A DNA stretch of 64,000 nt from Paraburkholderia antibiotica (GTDB taxonomy: Bacteria; Pseudomonadota; Gammaproteobacteria; Burkholderiales; Burkholderiaceae). The stretch's first letter is position 1. Every line of letters starts with the position of its first letter. Below the pieces are notes generated by a model. The model was not told where the DNA came from. It saw only the letters and a program-made list of their open reading frames with translations, and ran no database searches. The stretch lies in assembly GCF_012927125.1 (NCBI RefSeq), contig NZ_JABBFZ010000027.1, positions 1-64,000 on the forward strand, given 5' to 3'. Made by a program: the position numbers and the translations under genes. This document shows, piece after piece, positions 25,690 to 32,573 of the stretch.

Positions 25690-25734
25690 ATTCACCTCTG
25701 TAGGAATACTAAGTTATGAAGAATCACCTAACCG

Positions 25735-25893
25735 CTACCAGCTCATCGAACCGGCAACGGCAAGGGGACTCGAAACAGTGTTCAGGCGTGAAAGCTGGCC
25801 GGTGGTACTCGCCCCACTTAGCCGATCCATTTCGATGATCGGCGCCAACCTCCACACCTCAAAACTGCTGAGGGCCGTCTTTCCGGCTGTCAT
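25735..25893 (-). CDS. possible 52-residue ORF in a gene gap
   Basis: An ATG frame on the operon strand encodes MTAGKTALSSFEVWRLAPII and continues for 32 residues with ordinary composition. Its first codons coincide with a GCCG/CGGC hairpin shared with the gap at 23.6 kb. The ribosome site is weak. It may be a small gene or part of a structured element. Confidence 0.3.
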   Translation of the reverse strand: MTAGKTALSSFEVWRLAPIIEMDRLSGASTTGQLSRLNTVSSPLAVAGSMSW

Positions 25894-26235
25894 TTTGGCG
25901 ACCAGCTTCCCGCCAGACGCCTGCCGCTACGTGCACTCACTGGCAGTAGCGCGCCGACTTAGATCGTGATCTCGCTCAGAAAGGATCGGCAACTTCGCAT
26001 ATCAATCTCCTTGAGTTGATGCCGGGTCGTTCATGGCCAGCCCGGATTCGCCAACAAAGCCGGATCACGCCGGTACGTACTGCAAAAACTTCAGTGCTTC
26101 GTGAATGACGCTGCGGCCAAGGCGCTCCCGCGACCTCTTCGCCAGTAATAACGGGTTCCGTCCCGCCAACCAACTCGGCGCTTCACAGTGCTATGACTCC
26201 ACGCCGCACAACGCCATTCACGAAAAACTGCTAGG
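25894..26235. other. gap between tRNA and repeat-protein gene
   Basis: This region downstream of the tRNA on the minus strand has no long gene. It contains a 13-codon ORF (25959-26000, minus strand) with an excellent AAGGAG site 7 bases before its ATG, following a 10-codon frame that ends next to it. This is possibly a leader-peptide arrangement, with no further support. Confidence 0.3.
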
Positions 26236-26341
26236 CGGGAACGGTACGATTCGAACGTACGGGGTCTTGGGGACTTGCCCCTCACCACCTGAACTCAATC
26301 AGGCTGCTTTAAACCACTCAGCCACATTCCCAAAAACTGCT
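26223..26341. repeat. 10-bp direct repeats flanking the tRNA
   Basis: The sequence aaaaactgct occurs exactly at 26223-26232 and 26332-26341. It brackets the 96-base tRNA with 3 bases on one side and none on the other. This looks like the scar of tRNA acquisition or a processing context. Confidence 0.7.
26236..26331 (-). tRNA. tRNA-Ser-like (class II, anticodon probably UGA)
   Basis: A cloverleaf can be folded. The acceptor GGGAATG pairs with CGTTCCC (one G-U), and the D-arm is a GCTG...CAGC type. A long variable arm contains GGGG-CAAGT-CCCC, and the T-arm GTACG-TTCGAAT-CGTAC is perfect. Discriminator G73 and overall alignment favour serine with TGA in the anticodon position. The best anticodon stem (CCTGA/TCAGG) leaves only a 6-base loop, in which GAG (Leu) would be central. 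CCA is not encoded. It may be functional, degenerate or pseudo. Confidence 0.7.
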
Positions 26342-26547
26342 CACGTGGGGCTCCGGTCTGTCTCCCTTCCCCGCACGCCTTCCGCAACAGCCACCCGAAT
26401 CCTGTTCCGATGACTGCTGCGGGCGCTCCGCTTTTTACTCGAGCGGTTGCTTTGTTCCGAGCCCCGAAGGGAATGGTTGCGATACTCTGCTTTCTCGCGT
26501 CCACCATGAGGACAACGGCTCGACAGATATCTCCGGTCACCCCGGCC

Positions 26548-27096
26548 TTACGTGTCGTGCGCTATGGATCGAGGACGTTTGTTTAAGGCTTGCTCAGCGT
26601 ACGTTGCCCATTTGCAATTCCCGGGACAATAGTCGCCGTCGTTGTCGATTCGCTCAATCGTGAGTTTCTCGTGTTCTGGATAACCCATATCTGCTATGAA
26701 GTTATCCAGTGACTCCATCCATCGGTCGCACACCTTGATTCCGCGGCCACCGTAGTGCTCGTAGCCGATCGCTTGCGGGTCGTTGCATCTGCGGATCATC
26801 ATCACATACCGGTTCCGCAATTTGACTCGCGCCTTCCGTTCTTCCGGTGAGGCTATTGGCCCGTGCTTTACGGTGCCTCGGCCAATGCATCCACACGATC
26901 GAGACATACCGGAGAGCGTGTTACCGACCTGTTTCACCGTTTTATTCCCGCATGCGCAGAGAAATTCGCCGCTCGGGTTCCTCTTGTCTCTTTCCGGGTC
27001 TACCTGCACGAACCCGATGAATTCCACTAGGTGCGTCCCTTCAACCTGCTTCAATCGCGCATTAACATTCGCGACGCTCAAGCGTGTCTTAAACAT
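26548..27096 (-). CDS. HNH-like phage endonuclease/DNA-binding protein
   Basis: The 182-residue protein has an N-terminal CACGN...SCGC zinc-type segment. The C-terminal half follows RCNDPQAIGYEHYGGRGIKV, then CDRW, then LTIERIDNDGDYCPGNCKWAT, the pattern of a free-standing phage HNH-like family. It is probably a mobile endonuclease or derived DNA-binding protein. It starts at 27096 behind a 117-base structured leader. Confidence 0.75.
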   Translation of the reverse strand: MFKTRLSVANVNARLKQVEGTHLVEFIGFVQVDPERDKRNPSGEFLCACGNKTVKQVGNTLSGMSRSCGCIGRGTVKHGPIASPEERKARVKLRNRYVMMIRRCNDPQAIGYEHYGGRGIKVCDRWMESLDNFIADMGYPEHEKLTIERIDNDGDYCPGNCKWATYAEQALNKRPRSIAHDT

Positions 27097-27180
27097 TCGG
27101 TCCTCAATTTGTTAAAGAACATTTGCCCCACCAGGCGACGCCATGCGCCTGTGGTCCTCTACTGCGGTGCTATTCGCACT

Positions 27181-27202
27181 GAGAAGCGATCTGGCGCTTC
27201 TC
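27181..27202. other. 8-bp perfect hairpin in a leader region
   Basis: GAGAAGCG and CGCTTCTC flank a 6-base loop in the region between a 49-residue gene and the HNH-like gene. No T-run follows on either strand, so it is not an ordinary terminator. Confidence 0.55.
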
Positions 27203-27213
27203 GCTACGAACAG

Positions 27214-27363
27214 TTACTTCTTGATATTTGCCTTCCAATACCGCGCTATAGAGATAGCGTCAGGCCCTGCGATGCTCTTTCGGCAGTGAAGCTTCTGGTC
27301 TGCCGAGAGCGCTTTAAACCACTTCATGGCGGCTTTCACTTCTTCCATCGTCACATCCAACAT
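27214..27363 (-). CDS. hypothetical 49-residue protein
   Basis: From the ATG at 27363 (AAGGAG upstream) this encodes MLDVTMEEVKAAMKWFKALS and a basic C-terminus. It is a small helical protein of unknown function near the beginning of the leftward operon. The longer frame to 27528 lacks a ribosome site. Confidence 0.55.
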   Translation of the reverse strand: MLDVTMEEVKAAMKWFKALSADQKLHCRKSIAGPDAISIARYWKANIKK

Positions 27364-27430
27364 TTCAGACTCCTTTTTCACGGTCTCGTCAGTGAGCGCT
27401 TTACGCTCAGACCGCCGGAGCGGTTTCGAC

Positions 27431-27634
27431 CTATTGGGCTGTTTCGAGATTAGCGATGGACTTATGCAGTGCGTAGCCTTTGCGGAAAGCATCGAACAAC
27501 GCATTGACGTGACCGTCCTGATACACAATGCCCTTGAGCCACAAGTCTTTCGGCTCTTTGTCCAAGCGACATCCCTTGAACGCGCGATCGAAGTTCGCGA
27601 TTAGCTCGTAATGCTCTTGGCTCTTGAGTTGCAT
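27431..27634 (-). CDS. first gene of the leftward early operon
   Basis: The 67-residue protein (MQLKSQEHYELIANFDRAFKG...) contains DKEPKDLWLKGIVYQDGHVNALFDAFRKGYALHK. It is a small phage protein of unknown function. It lies immediately downstream of the candidate promoter and operator at 27.7 kb. Confidence 0.65.
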   Translation of the reverse strand: MQLKSQEHYELIANFDRAFKGCRLDKEPKDLWLKGIVYQDGHVNALFDAFRKGYALHKSIANLETAQ

Positions 27635-27699
27635 CTCTCATCCCCTCGGTTCGTGCTGCGTTGGTAGTGCTGCGGTGTGCTGCTTGCTTGAGGTGAATT

Positions 27700-27738
27700 A
27701 TTGCAAATGTACTTAGTCGATTCAAGTACATTTGCAAT
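27700..27738 (-). promoter_or_regulatory. leftward early promoter with perfect operator dyad
   Basis: ATTGCAAATGTACTT (27700-27714) and its exact reverse complement (27724-27738) are separated by 9 bases. On the minus strand a promoter fits inside: -35 TTGAAT, 17-base spacer, -10 AATAAT. Bound repressor would block it. Related sequences occur next to the repressor gene at 30.9 kb. Confidence 0.7.
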
Positions 27739-27790
27739 TTAATTTGTAACAGCGATCTGCGCGCTCGAGACGTCGCGACGAGCGCAGACG

Positions 27791-27814
27791 CAAAAAAGCC
27801 CGCTCGGGCGGGCT
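27791..27814 (-). terminator. rho-independent terminator after the LysR gene
   Basis: AGCCCGC-TCGG-GCGGGCT forms a 7-bp stem. On the minus strand it is followed by six T. It lies 77 bases beyond the LysR stop and insulates the leftward promoter region. Confidence 0.85.
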
Positions 27815-27890
27815 AGTTGTGTTGCTGTGCTTAAGTGGGCCGGGCGGCCATTACGCGTGGACGGATAGCTGTTGTGGTAACAGCCTTGGC

Positions 27891-28835
27891 CTAAAGAAGC
27901 AAATCAACGGCCTGCATTAGACGCCTGGTCTCGCTGGAGCCTTTCTCGACAGTCTCATGAATCGCGTCGACCAGACAATCGATGAAGAACGATGCTGCCA
28001 CACCGAGCGGATGTCCCGCGCGCGTGACAATGCCGATCTCCTGCTCATCGATCTGCTCGCGAACCGATATGGCACACAGATTTTTATGCTTTGCTTCGAT
28101 TTCGATAAGCGGCCACGGGAAAATGCTAAGCATATTACTTCGCTGCAGCATATAAACGACGACCGAAATCGAATGGACGTAGTGTATTGCCTTTGGCATG
28201 GGCAAATTATTACGCACAAAAATGGGCAACTGGCCCTGCACATCCGGATCGGTGCATAAAAGAAAATCGAAATCACATAGATCTGCAAGCGAGCGGCCGT
28301 CCGCTCCCGGGTGCCCAAGGCGGGCGACGATCCCGTAGCCACAAAGGCAGACCGGGCGAAAACTGATTTCCGAGCCAGCGATATTCGGGGCACGCCGGCC
28401 AATGATAAAACTGATTGTCCCGTCGCGTAGACGCGGATTAACGATCGCGGGATGCCCCTCGAAAATCTGAAAATGAATATCGGGGTATTTCGCTTGAAAC
28501 CGTACGATTGCCTGCGGGAGAAATGCCTGGGCGACCCACGGCGTTACACCGAACGATAGCCACCCGCTCGCCGTGCCGCGCATCGCATCCACATCCTCCT
28601 GAGCATGCTTCAATTGCGCGATGACTATCCGGGCGTGCGGCAACAGGGTGCGCGCGGCCTCGGTCAGCATTGCGCCACGGGACGTGCGCTGAATCAGGCA
28701 CAGCTCCGTCTCAGCCTCGAATTGACGAATGCTCGCTCCGATCGACGCAACCGTCAGATCAAGTGATCTAGCAGCTCCACGCATGCTGCCTTCATCGGCA
28801 ACGGCTACGAGCGCGCGCAGGTGATGCAGTTTCAT
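27891..28835 (-). CDS. LysR-family transcriptional regulator in prophage
   Basis: This 314-residue protein has the LysR winged helix (residues about 3-62, GSMRGAARSLDLTVASIGAS) and a periplasmic-binding-protein-like effector domain. It is full length with no visible defect and has its own terminator. It sits in the immunity region between the leftward promoter and a toxin-antitoxin-like pair, not a place for phage replication genes. It is probably a lysogenic-conversion (moron) gene that regulates host genes; the targets are unknown. Confidence 0.88.
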   Translation of the reverse strand: MKLHHLRALVAVADEGSMRGAARSLDLTVASIGASIRQFEAETELCLIQRTSRGAMLTEAARTLLPHARIVIAQLKHAQEDVDAMRGTASGWLSFGVTPWVAQAFLPQAIVRFQAKYPDIHFQIFEGHPAIVNPRLRDGTISFIIGRRAPNIAGSEISFRPVCLCGYGIVARLGHPGADGRSLADLCDFDFLLCTDPDVQGQLPIFVRNNLPMPKAIHYVHSISVVVYMLQRSNMLSIFPWPLIEIEAKHKNLCAISVREQIDEQEIGIVTRAGHPLGVAASFFIDCLVDAIHETVEKGSSETRRLMQAVDLLL

Positions 28836-29127
28836 GCGGCCTTTCCGTCAGTGACAACTCTCGTGTCAGGTACTGCCTGCTGGCGTCAGGCGCCACCTGA
28901 CCTTCTCAGCAACTTCGCGCCAGAGTAATGTTTGACCTGCCGGCCCTCATACAAATCTGCGTCGAAGTTCGGGGAAGAATGACACTTATGCTAATTGCAT
29001 TGTACTTCGTAGGGTTGAATTGAGAATCCCGGTCAATCGAGAATGTGGCCAAAGGGGCGTAAATGTCGGTCATTGCTACATGTAGGCCGATGCGTGAGCG
29101 ACAAAAAAGAATTTGCGGGGACCATAA
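28836..29127. other. LysR gene upstream region
   Basis: This 292-base region probably carries the LysR promoter and its autoregulatory site. It also leads into a small plus-strand ORF. No tRNA, long repeat or convincing gene was seen. Confidence 0.35.
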
Positions 29128-29334
29128 GTGAATACGTCTTATCAGACCAATACGAACGACACGACCAACGTCATCAACTTTCAGGATCAATGCAGACGCC
29201 GGGATGCCTCGAAGGGAGGTGCAATAGTCAAAGTTTGCAATGAACAGAAGTCACAGCGGGCCATGCTGGAAGAACTTGCCGATCTTGTGTACAGGCAGGC
29301 GATACTACTCGAGATCCTGACGCGTATCGGATAG
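29128..29334 (+). CDS. possible 68-residue protein
   Basis: A GTG start with GCGGGG upstream opens a frame encoding an Asn/Thr-rich N-terminus and a helical C-terminus (SQRAMLEELADLVYRQAILLEILTRIG). It is followed by a hairpin at 29.37 kb. It stands alone in this orientation; coding character is fair but no family is recognised. Confidence 0.4.
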   Translation: MNTSYQTNTNDTTNVINFQDQCRRRDASKGGAIVKVCNEQKSQRAMLEELADLVYRQAILLEILTRIG

Positions 29335-29362
29335 AGGACTGGTGGCGTGTCGTATTGAAATG

Positions 29363-29387
29363 AAAAAGCCCCGCTGGGGGCGGGGCT
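29363..29387 (-). terminator. rho-independent terminator of the toxin-like gene
   Basis: AGCCCCGC-TGGGG-GCGGGGCT makes an 8-bp stem and on the minus strand runs into TTTTT. It overlaps the stop codon of the toxin-like gene, and it may also slow plus-strand transcripts of the small ORF. Confidence 0.8.
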
Positions 29388-29667
29388 AGGGCATCCGGTC
29401 AATCTCTTTGTGGGTTGCTATTCGACGTAATGTTGCGCATCCGCCATCAAGTTCCAGAGAGATTTTGTATGCTTTATTCGACGTCGCGTCGATCGTATAG
29501 ATCTTGGGGTTTTTATGGCCGCTAAGCGAATGGAATCGTCGTGTTGGCGGTATAGGATTCCGCAGTAGATCCACAAGCGCTGCGTCGACTTCGCCTTTTA
29601 ACTGCTGCGAGGGCAAATTGTCATATTCCCTCTGGAAGCGCTTCTTTCGGCGCAGCGTAGTGATCAC
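29386..29667 (-). CDS. RelE/ParE-like toxin
   Basis: The 93-residue basic protein resembles RelE/ParE-superfamily mRNA interferases or gyrase poisons in size and layout: KKRFQREYDNLPSQQLKGEV, ALVDLLRNPIPPTRRFHSLSG, YTIDATSNKAYKISLEL, RRIATHKEIDRMP. It starts 4 bases after the upstream candidate antitoxin. Target and catalytic residues cannot be fixed by eye. Confidence 0.65.
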   Translation of the reverse strand: MITTLRRKKRFQREYDNLPSQQLKGEVDAALVDLLRNPIPPTRRFHSLSGHKNPKIYTIDATSNKAYKISLELDGGCATLRRIATHKEIDRMP

Positions 29668-29671
29668 CTGC

Positions 29672-30154
29672 TCATCCCCTCAGCGCAGCGATCATTTCCT
29701 CGGCTGATCCAAACTCTCCATTCAGGACTTCATCAAAATCAGCATCGTGCTCGCCAAGCGCCCAGCATAGGTCGTTCATCGCATTATGCGCGGCAGCCAT
29801 GGCATCGAGCAGATTATCAAAGGCCTCAACGACGCCATCGTCTTCCCGAAGTGCCGGATCAGCGGCGGCGGAATTGCGCCTCGACTGATGTTGAGCGTAA
29901 GCGGTGGCAAGTGCGTCTCGAGCAGCTTCCAATCCTTCAAGCGCCTTACCATCCGGATCAACCGCTTTTGTTGCTCTATGGAGAGCCTGAACAAGCTCCT
30001 GCGCCTTGCCTGCCAGGTCGTGCAGCAGATCACGCTCAACGCAACAAGCATAGATCGTGTCATCGATTTGCTTGAGAAAATCTACGCTGCGCGATGCTTG
30101 ATACTCTACAACTTGCCCGAAGGAGCGCAGGCGCTGTACCTCAGTGCGTACCAT
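29672..30154 (-). CDS. candidate antitoxin partner
   Basis: From the ATG at 30154 (GGAGAAAG upstream) this is a 160-residue mostly helical, acidic protein ending DEVLNGEFGSAEEMIAALRG. It directly precedes the toxin-like gene, the usual antitoxin-first order. No known DNA-binding fold is evident, and it is longer than most antitoxins. An alternative ATG at 30229 would add 25 residues. The pairing is inferred from position. Confidence 0.55.
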   Translation of the reverse strand: MVRTEVQRLRSFGQVVEYQASRSVDFLKQIDDTIYACCVERDLLHDLAGKAQELVQALHRATKAVDPDGKALEGLEAARDALATAYAQHQSRRNSAAADPALREDDGVVEAFDNLLDAMAAAHNAMNDLCWALGEHDADFDEVLNGEFGSAEEMIAALRG

Positions 30155-30325
30155 TGCTTTCTCCGTGCCACTCGACGAGCGGCGAATTAGGGTTACCGAA
30201 AAACCTGCACCCAGTAGTTTGATTGCCATTGTAGCCTGAAAATTCAGAGGGCTGCACACCGGTACGTGCGGCTCCCCGCTCTTCTGACAAAGCCAGCACC
30301 TCAATCAGACAATGATCGCTCCCCA

Positions 30326-30862
30326 TTATTTATGGGATGTCTTCCGGTGCGGCTTGGGCGAAGCAGCGTGACCCGCATCGGCGATCTCCCCGCTTGGCAC
30401 CCTATCTCTTCCCTGTGGCTTCAACATCTCGGTGGCGGCGTCCAGTTTCTCAGCCGTGCTCAACTGGCGACCAGGCGCACTGCCGCCGCTCAGCAATACC
30501 TCCAGCGCGTCCGCGATCCGGTCAACTTCCTCCGGGGTGCGGCCGCGGAGGGCTGAGCGAATCCGCGCCATGCCACGATCATCCGAAGTCGAATCGACGG
30601 ACGCAGAAGGCGCCTCGTCCTCGGGCTGATCGCCCACCTTCTCCAAATTAAGCACAACTCGGTGGTTCGCCCCGGTTTCCAGCCACTCAGGCGCAACTCC
30701 AAGCGCTCTCGCGAGCGCCAAGATATGTTTCGACCCCTTGTTTCGACCACCCTCAATCTGCGCGATCGTAGATTGCGAAATCCCGGCCGCCTTGGATAGG
30801 TCGGCTTGCGCCATATGTAGGCGCTCTCTTTCAGCTCGGACCCGTTCGCCAAATGTATTCAT
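30326..30862 (-). CDS. CI-like phage repressor
   Basis: The 178-residue protein begins with an HTH_3/XRE domain (MNTFGERVRAERERLHMAQA, then LSKAAGISQSTIAQIEGGRNKG) at residues 1-65. The rest is hydrophilic and shows no S24 (LexA/CI) autoprotease motif with Ser and Lys. It lies divergent to a Cro-like gene across an operator region. It should maintain lysogeny, but induction would need a route other than RecA-stimulated self-cleavage. Confidence 0.82.
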   Translation of the reverse strand: MNTFGERVRAERERLHMAQADLSKAAGISQSTIAQIEGGRNKGSKHILALARALGVAPEWLETGANHRVVLNLEKVGDQPEDEAPSASVDSTSDDRGMARIRSALRGRTPEEVDRIADALEVLLSGGSAPGRQLSTAEKLDAATEMLKPQGRDRVPSGEIADAGHAASPKPHRKTSHK

Positions 30863-30928
30863 ATTGCAATCGTAATATTTTGCATGAGTAGTTTGGTACT
30901 TGCCATGTAAGTACAAATGCAATATCCT
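30861..30928. promoter_or_regulatory. divergent repressor/cro control region
   Basis: This region has ATATTGCAAT (30861-30870), ATATTTTGCAT (30875-30885), and TAAGTACAAATGCAATAT (30908-30925), which matches the leftward operator half-site at 13 of 15 positions. GTACTT/AAGTAC also forms a dyad here. A rightward promoter fits with -35 TTGCCA, 17 bases, -10 TATCCT just before the Cro-like gene. Confidence 0.6.
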
Positions 30929-30934
30929 TGAGCC

Positions 30935-31141
30935 ATGAATGCTCAATCGATGATTGCCGACCTGATGAAAGCCGGCCTGACCCAGAAGGAGATCGAACGC
31001 CGATCCGGTGTCGATCAGTCGACGGTTTCCAGCCTACATACAGGGAAACGTGGCAAACGCGTCTCCTACGAAACAGTCAGCAGGCTTCAGCAGGTATGGC
31101 GGCAAGTCTGCTGCGATATTGCTCAAGCCAAGGAGGCGTAA
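30935..31141 (+). CDS. Cro-like DNA-binding protein
   Basis: This 68-residue protein is almost entirely a helix-turn-helix (MKAGLTQKEIERRSGVDQST, then VSSLHTGKRGKRVSYETVSRL). It is the first rightward gene, divergent to the repressor, as Cro is in lambdoid phages. It probably represses the repressor gene during lytic growth. Confidence 0.75.
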   Translation: MNAQSMIADLMKAGLTQKEIERRSGVDQSTVSSLHTGKRGKRVSYETVSRLQQVWRQVCCDIAQAKEA

Positions 31142-31390
31142 ATGCTCACCACTCTCTCCGTGGGCTGGGACGGATGAAAACAATCCTGACCATCCTCCAC
31201 TTTTGGCGATTGCATCGCAAGGAGCAGAGTCGCTAGAAGGCGCGATTTGTTGAAGGTAGCTGTGTAGCGGTTCCGGTTTCATCGTTTCACACAGGGCTCT
31301 TCGGAGTCCTTATTTTGCGGTGCGTCGCAACTGGGTAATCAAGTTGGGACGCATCTGGGGTCCGATTGAATTTATCTACGAGAGGTTTTG
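31142..31390. other. gap after the Cro-like gene
   Basis: These 249 bases contain no convincing gene. A 20-codon ATG frame at 31174-31236 has no good ribosome site. No terminator or tRNA was seen. Confidence 0.3.
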
Positions 31391-31756
31391 GTGGAACAGA
31401 TTGAGATGCGAATGTTTGCGATGTATCAGGAGCCGGCACGCCTGCCTGAATCGCAAATTGAAGCGATGACGTTTGAGGGCACGCTTTCGCTCGCGCTAGA
31501 GCTTGGCCTCAAACGTTTTGATCGGAAGACGCTCGCCAAGCAATGCGGGATTCACTACCCCCACTTCGGGGATCTGATAGCCGGTCGTCGACCATTTCCC
31601 GCGGTCAAGTTGTCCCGGTTTTGCATGCTGTCTGCCTGCGACTACCCGCGGCAATGGATCGAAATTCAGGATCGGCGCGACCTGGAAAATTACAAGGCCC
31701 AGAGCGCCCAGATTGTCGGGGAATACATCCAGAAGGCTATGGGGAAGGCGGCATGA
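31391..31756 (+). CDS. probable early regulatory protein
   Basis: From a GTG at 31391 (AGAGG upstream) the protein has 121 residues. LAKQCGIHYPHFGDLIAGRRPFPAVKLSRF resembles a helix-turn-helix followed by a regulator-type segment found in phage early genes. It occupies the CII position downstream of the Cro-like gene; that functional analogy is inference. Its stop overlaps the next start (ATGA). Confidence 0.55.
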   Translation: MEQIEMRMFAMYQEPARLPESQIEAMTFEGTLSLALELGLKRFDRKTLAKQCGIHYPHFGDLIAGRRPFPAVKLSRFCMLSACDYPRQWIEIQDRRDLENYKAQSAQIVGEYIQKAMGKAA

Positions 31757-31842
31757 GGGCCTTTTTCTTCTGCTGCTCCCTTGTCTGGATCGGGATGGTG
31801 ATCGTGTGGACCGTTGGTGAACTTATTGGGGTGATTCGATGA
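31753..31842 (+). CDS. 29-residue membrane peptide
   Basis: A tiny ORF encodes MRAFFFCCSLVWIGMVIVWT plus 9 residues, essentially one transmembrane helix. Its ATG overlaps the upstream stop and its stop overlaps the downstream ATG, each as ATGA. This argues for translation within the operon despite its size. Confidence 0.5.
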   Translation: MRAFFFCCSLVWIGMVIVWTVGELIGVIR

Positions 31843-32573
31843 ATCTCGAGCTGCACCCGCTCTGCACGCTATTCCCGCGCCTCTCCGGCGCGGAGTTCGA
31901 ATCGCTCAAAGATGACATCCGAGCTAACGGCCTTCGAAATCCCATCGTTATCCACGAAGGGATGATTCTAGACGGCGGGAATCGCTACCGCGCATGCGCC
32001 GAAATTGGTATCACGCCGCAGACGGTCAAGTTCGGCGGAGGCAATCTCGTGTCGTTCGTGCTGTCGGCCAATCTCCATCGTCGTCATCTTTCGCCGGGGC
32101 AGCAGGCGGCGATTGTTGCGAGCGCTCAGGATTGGGCTGCGGCACAAACACATGGCGGAGTCCGCTCAAGTGTTCACGAGAACACTTGCCTTGATACGAC
32201 CGAGCAGAGAGCGGCGCAATCCGGTGCAAGCATCATGACCCAGCGTCGCGCTGATGCCGTCGCTAAGGCCGACCCCGTCCTCGCGAAGAAGGTTGCACAC
32301 GGCGAGGTCAGCCTCTCGAAAGCAGTCGAGACGGTCGCGCCAAAGCTTGCGCCTAGACCAACTGCCAAACCCAAGACCGGCCCGAAGGCTGAAGCCATGC
32401 GCGAAGAGCTTCGCGCTGCCAAAGAACGCCATGTGTCGATGCTGTGTACATATGGACGCCTGACGTTGAGCGCTATCCAGGCGCAAGACGAATTCACCGA
32501 AGAAGAGCGTGATTTGCTTTTGCAAATCGCAAGCGCCATTCATCAACTAAACCTTAAAGAGGTTCAAGCATGA
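31839..32573 (+). CDS. ParB N-terminal-domain protein
   Basis: The 244-residue protein has a ParB/Srx-type N-terminal domain: LSGAEFESLKDDIRANGL, then IVIHEGMILDGGNRYRACAE, then SFVLSANLHRRHLSPGQQA. A basic linker and C-terminal helix follow. Phage ParB-fold proteins act as CTP-binding, nuclease or regulatory proteins. No parA is nearby, so plasmid-type partition is unlikely. Confidence 0.75.
   Translation: MNLELHPLCTLFPRLSGAEFESLKDDIRANGLRNPIVIHEGMILDGGNRYRACAEIGITPQTVKFGGGNLVSFVLSANLHRRHLSPGQQAAIVASAQDWAAAQTHGGVRSSVHENTCLDTTEQRAAQSGASIMTQRRADAVAKADPVLAKKVAHGEVSLSKAVETVAPKLAPRPTAKPKTGPKAEAMREELRAAKERHVSMLCTYGRLTLSAIQAQDEFTEEERDLLLQIASAIHQLNLKEVQA

Noticed and set aside
26342..26547. Gene or second tRNA between the HNH-like gene and the tRNA
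   Set aside because: No T-arm, no ribosome site and no coding-like frame was found in these 206 bases.
28906..29190. 94-codon minus-strand ORF upstream of the LysR gene
   Set aside because: No ribosome site or family resemblance; it overlaps the more plausible LysR promoter region and a plus-strand ORF.
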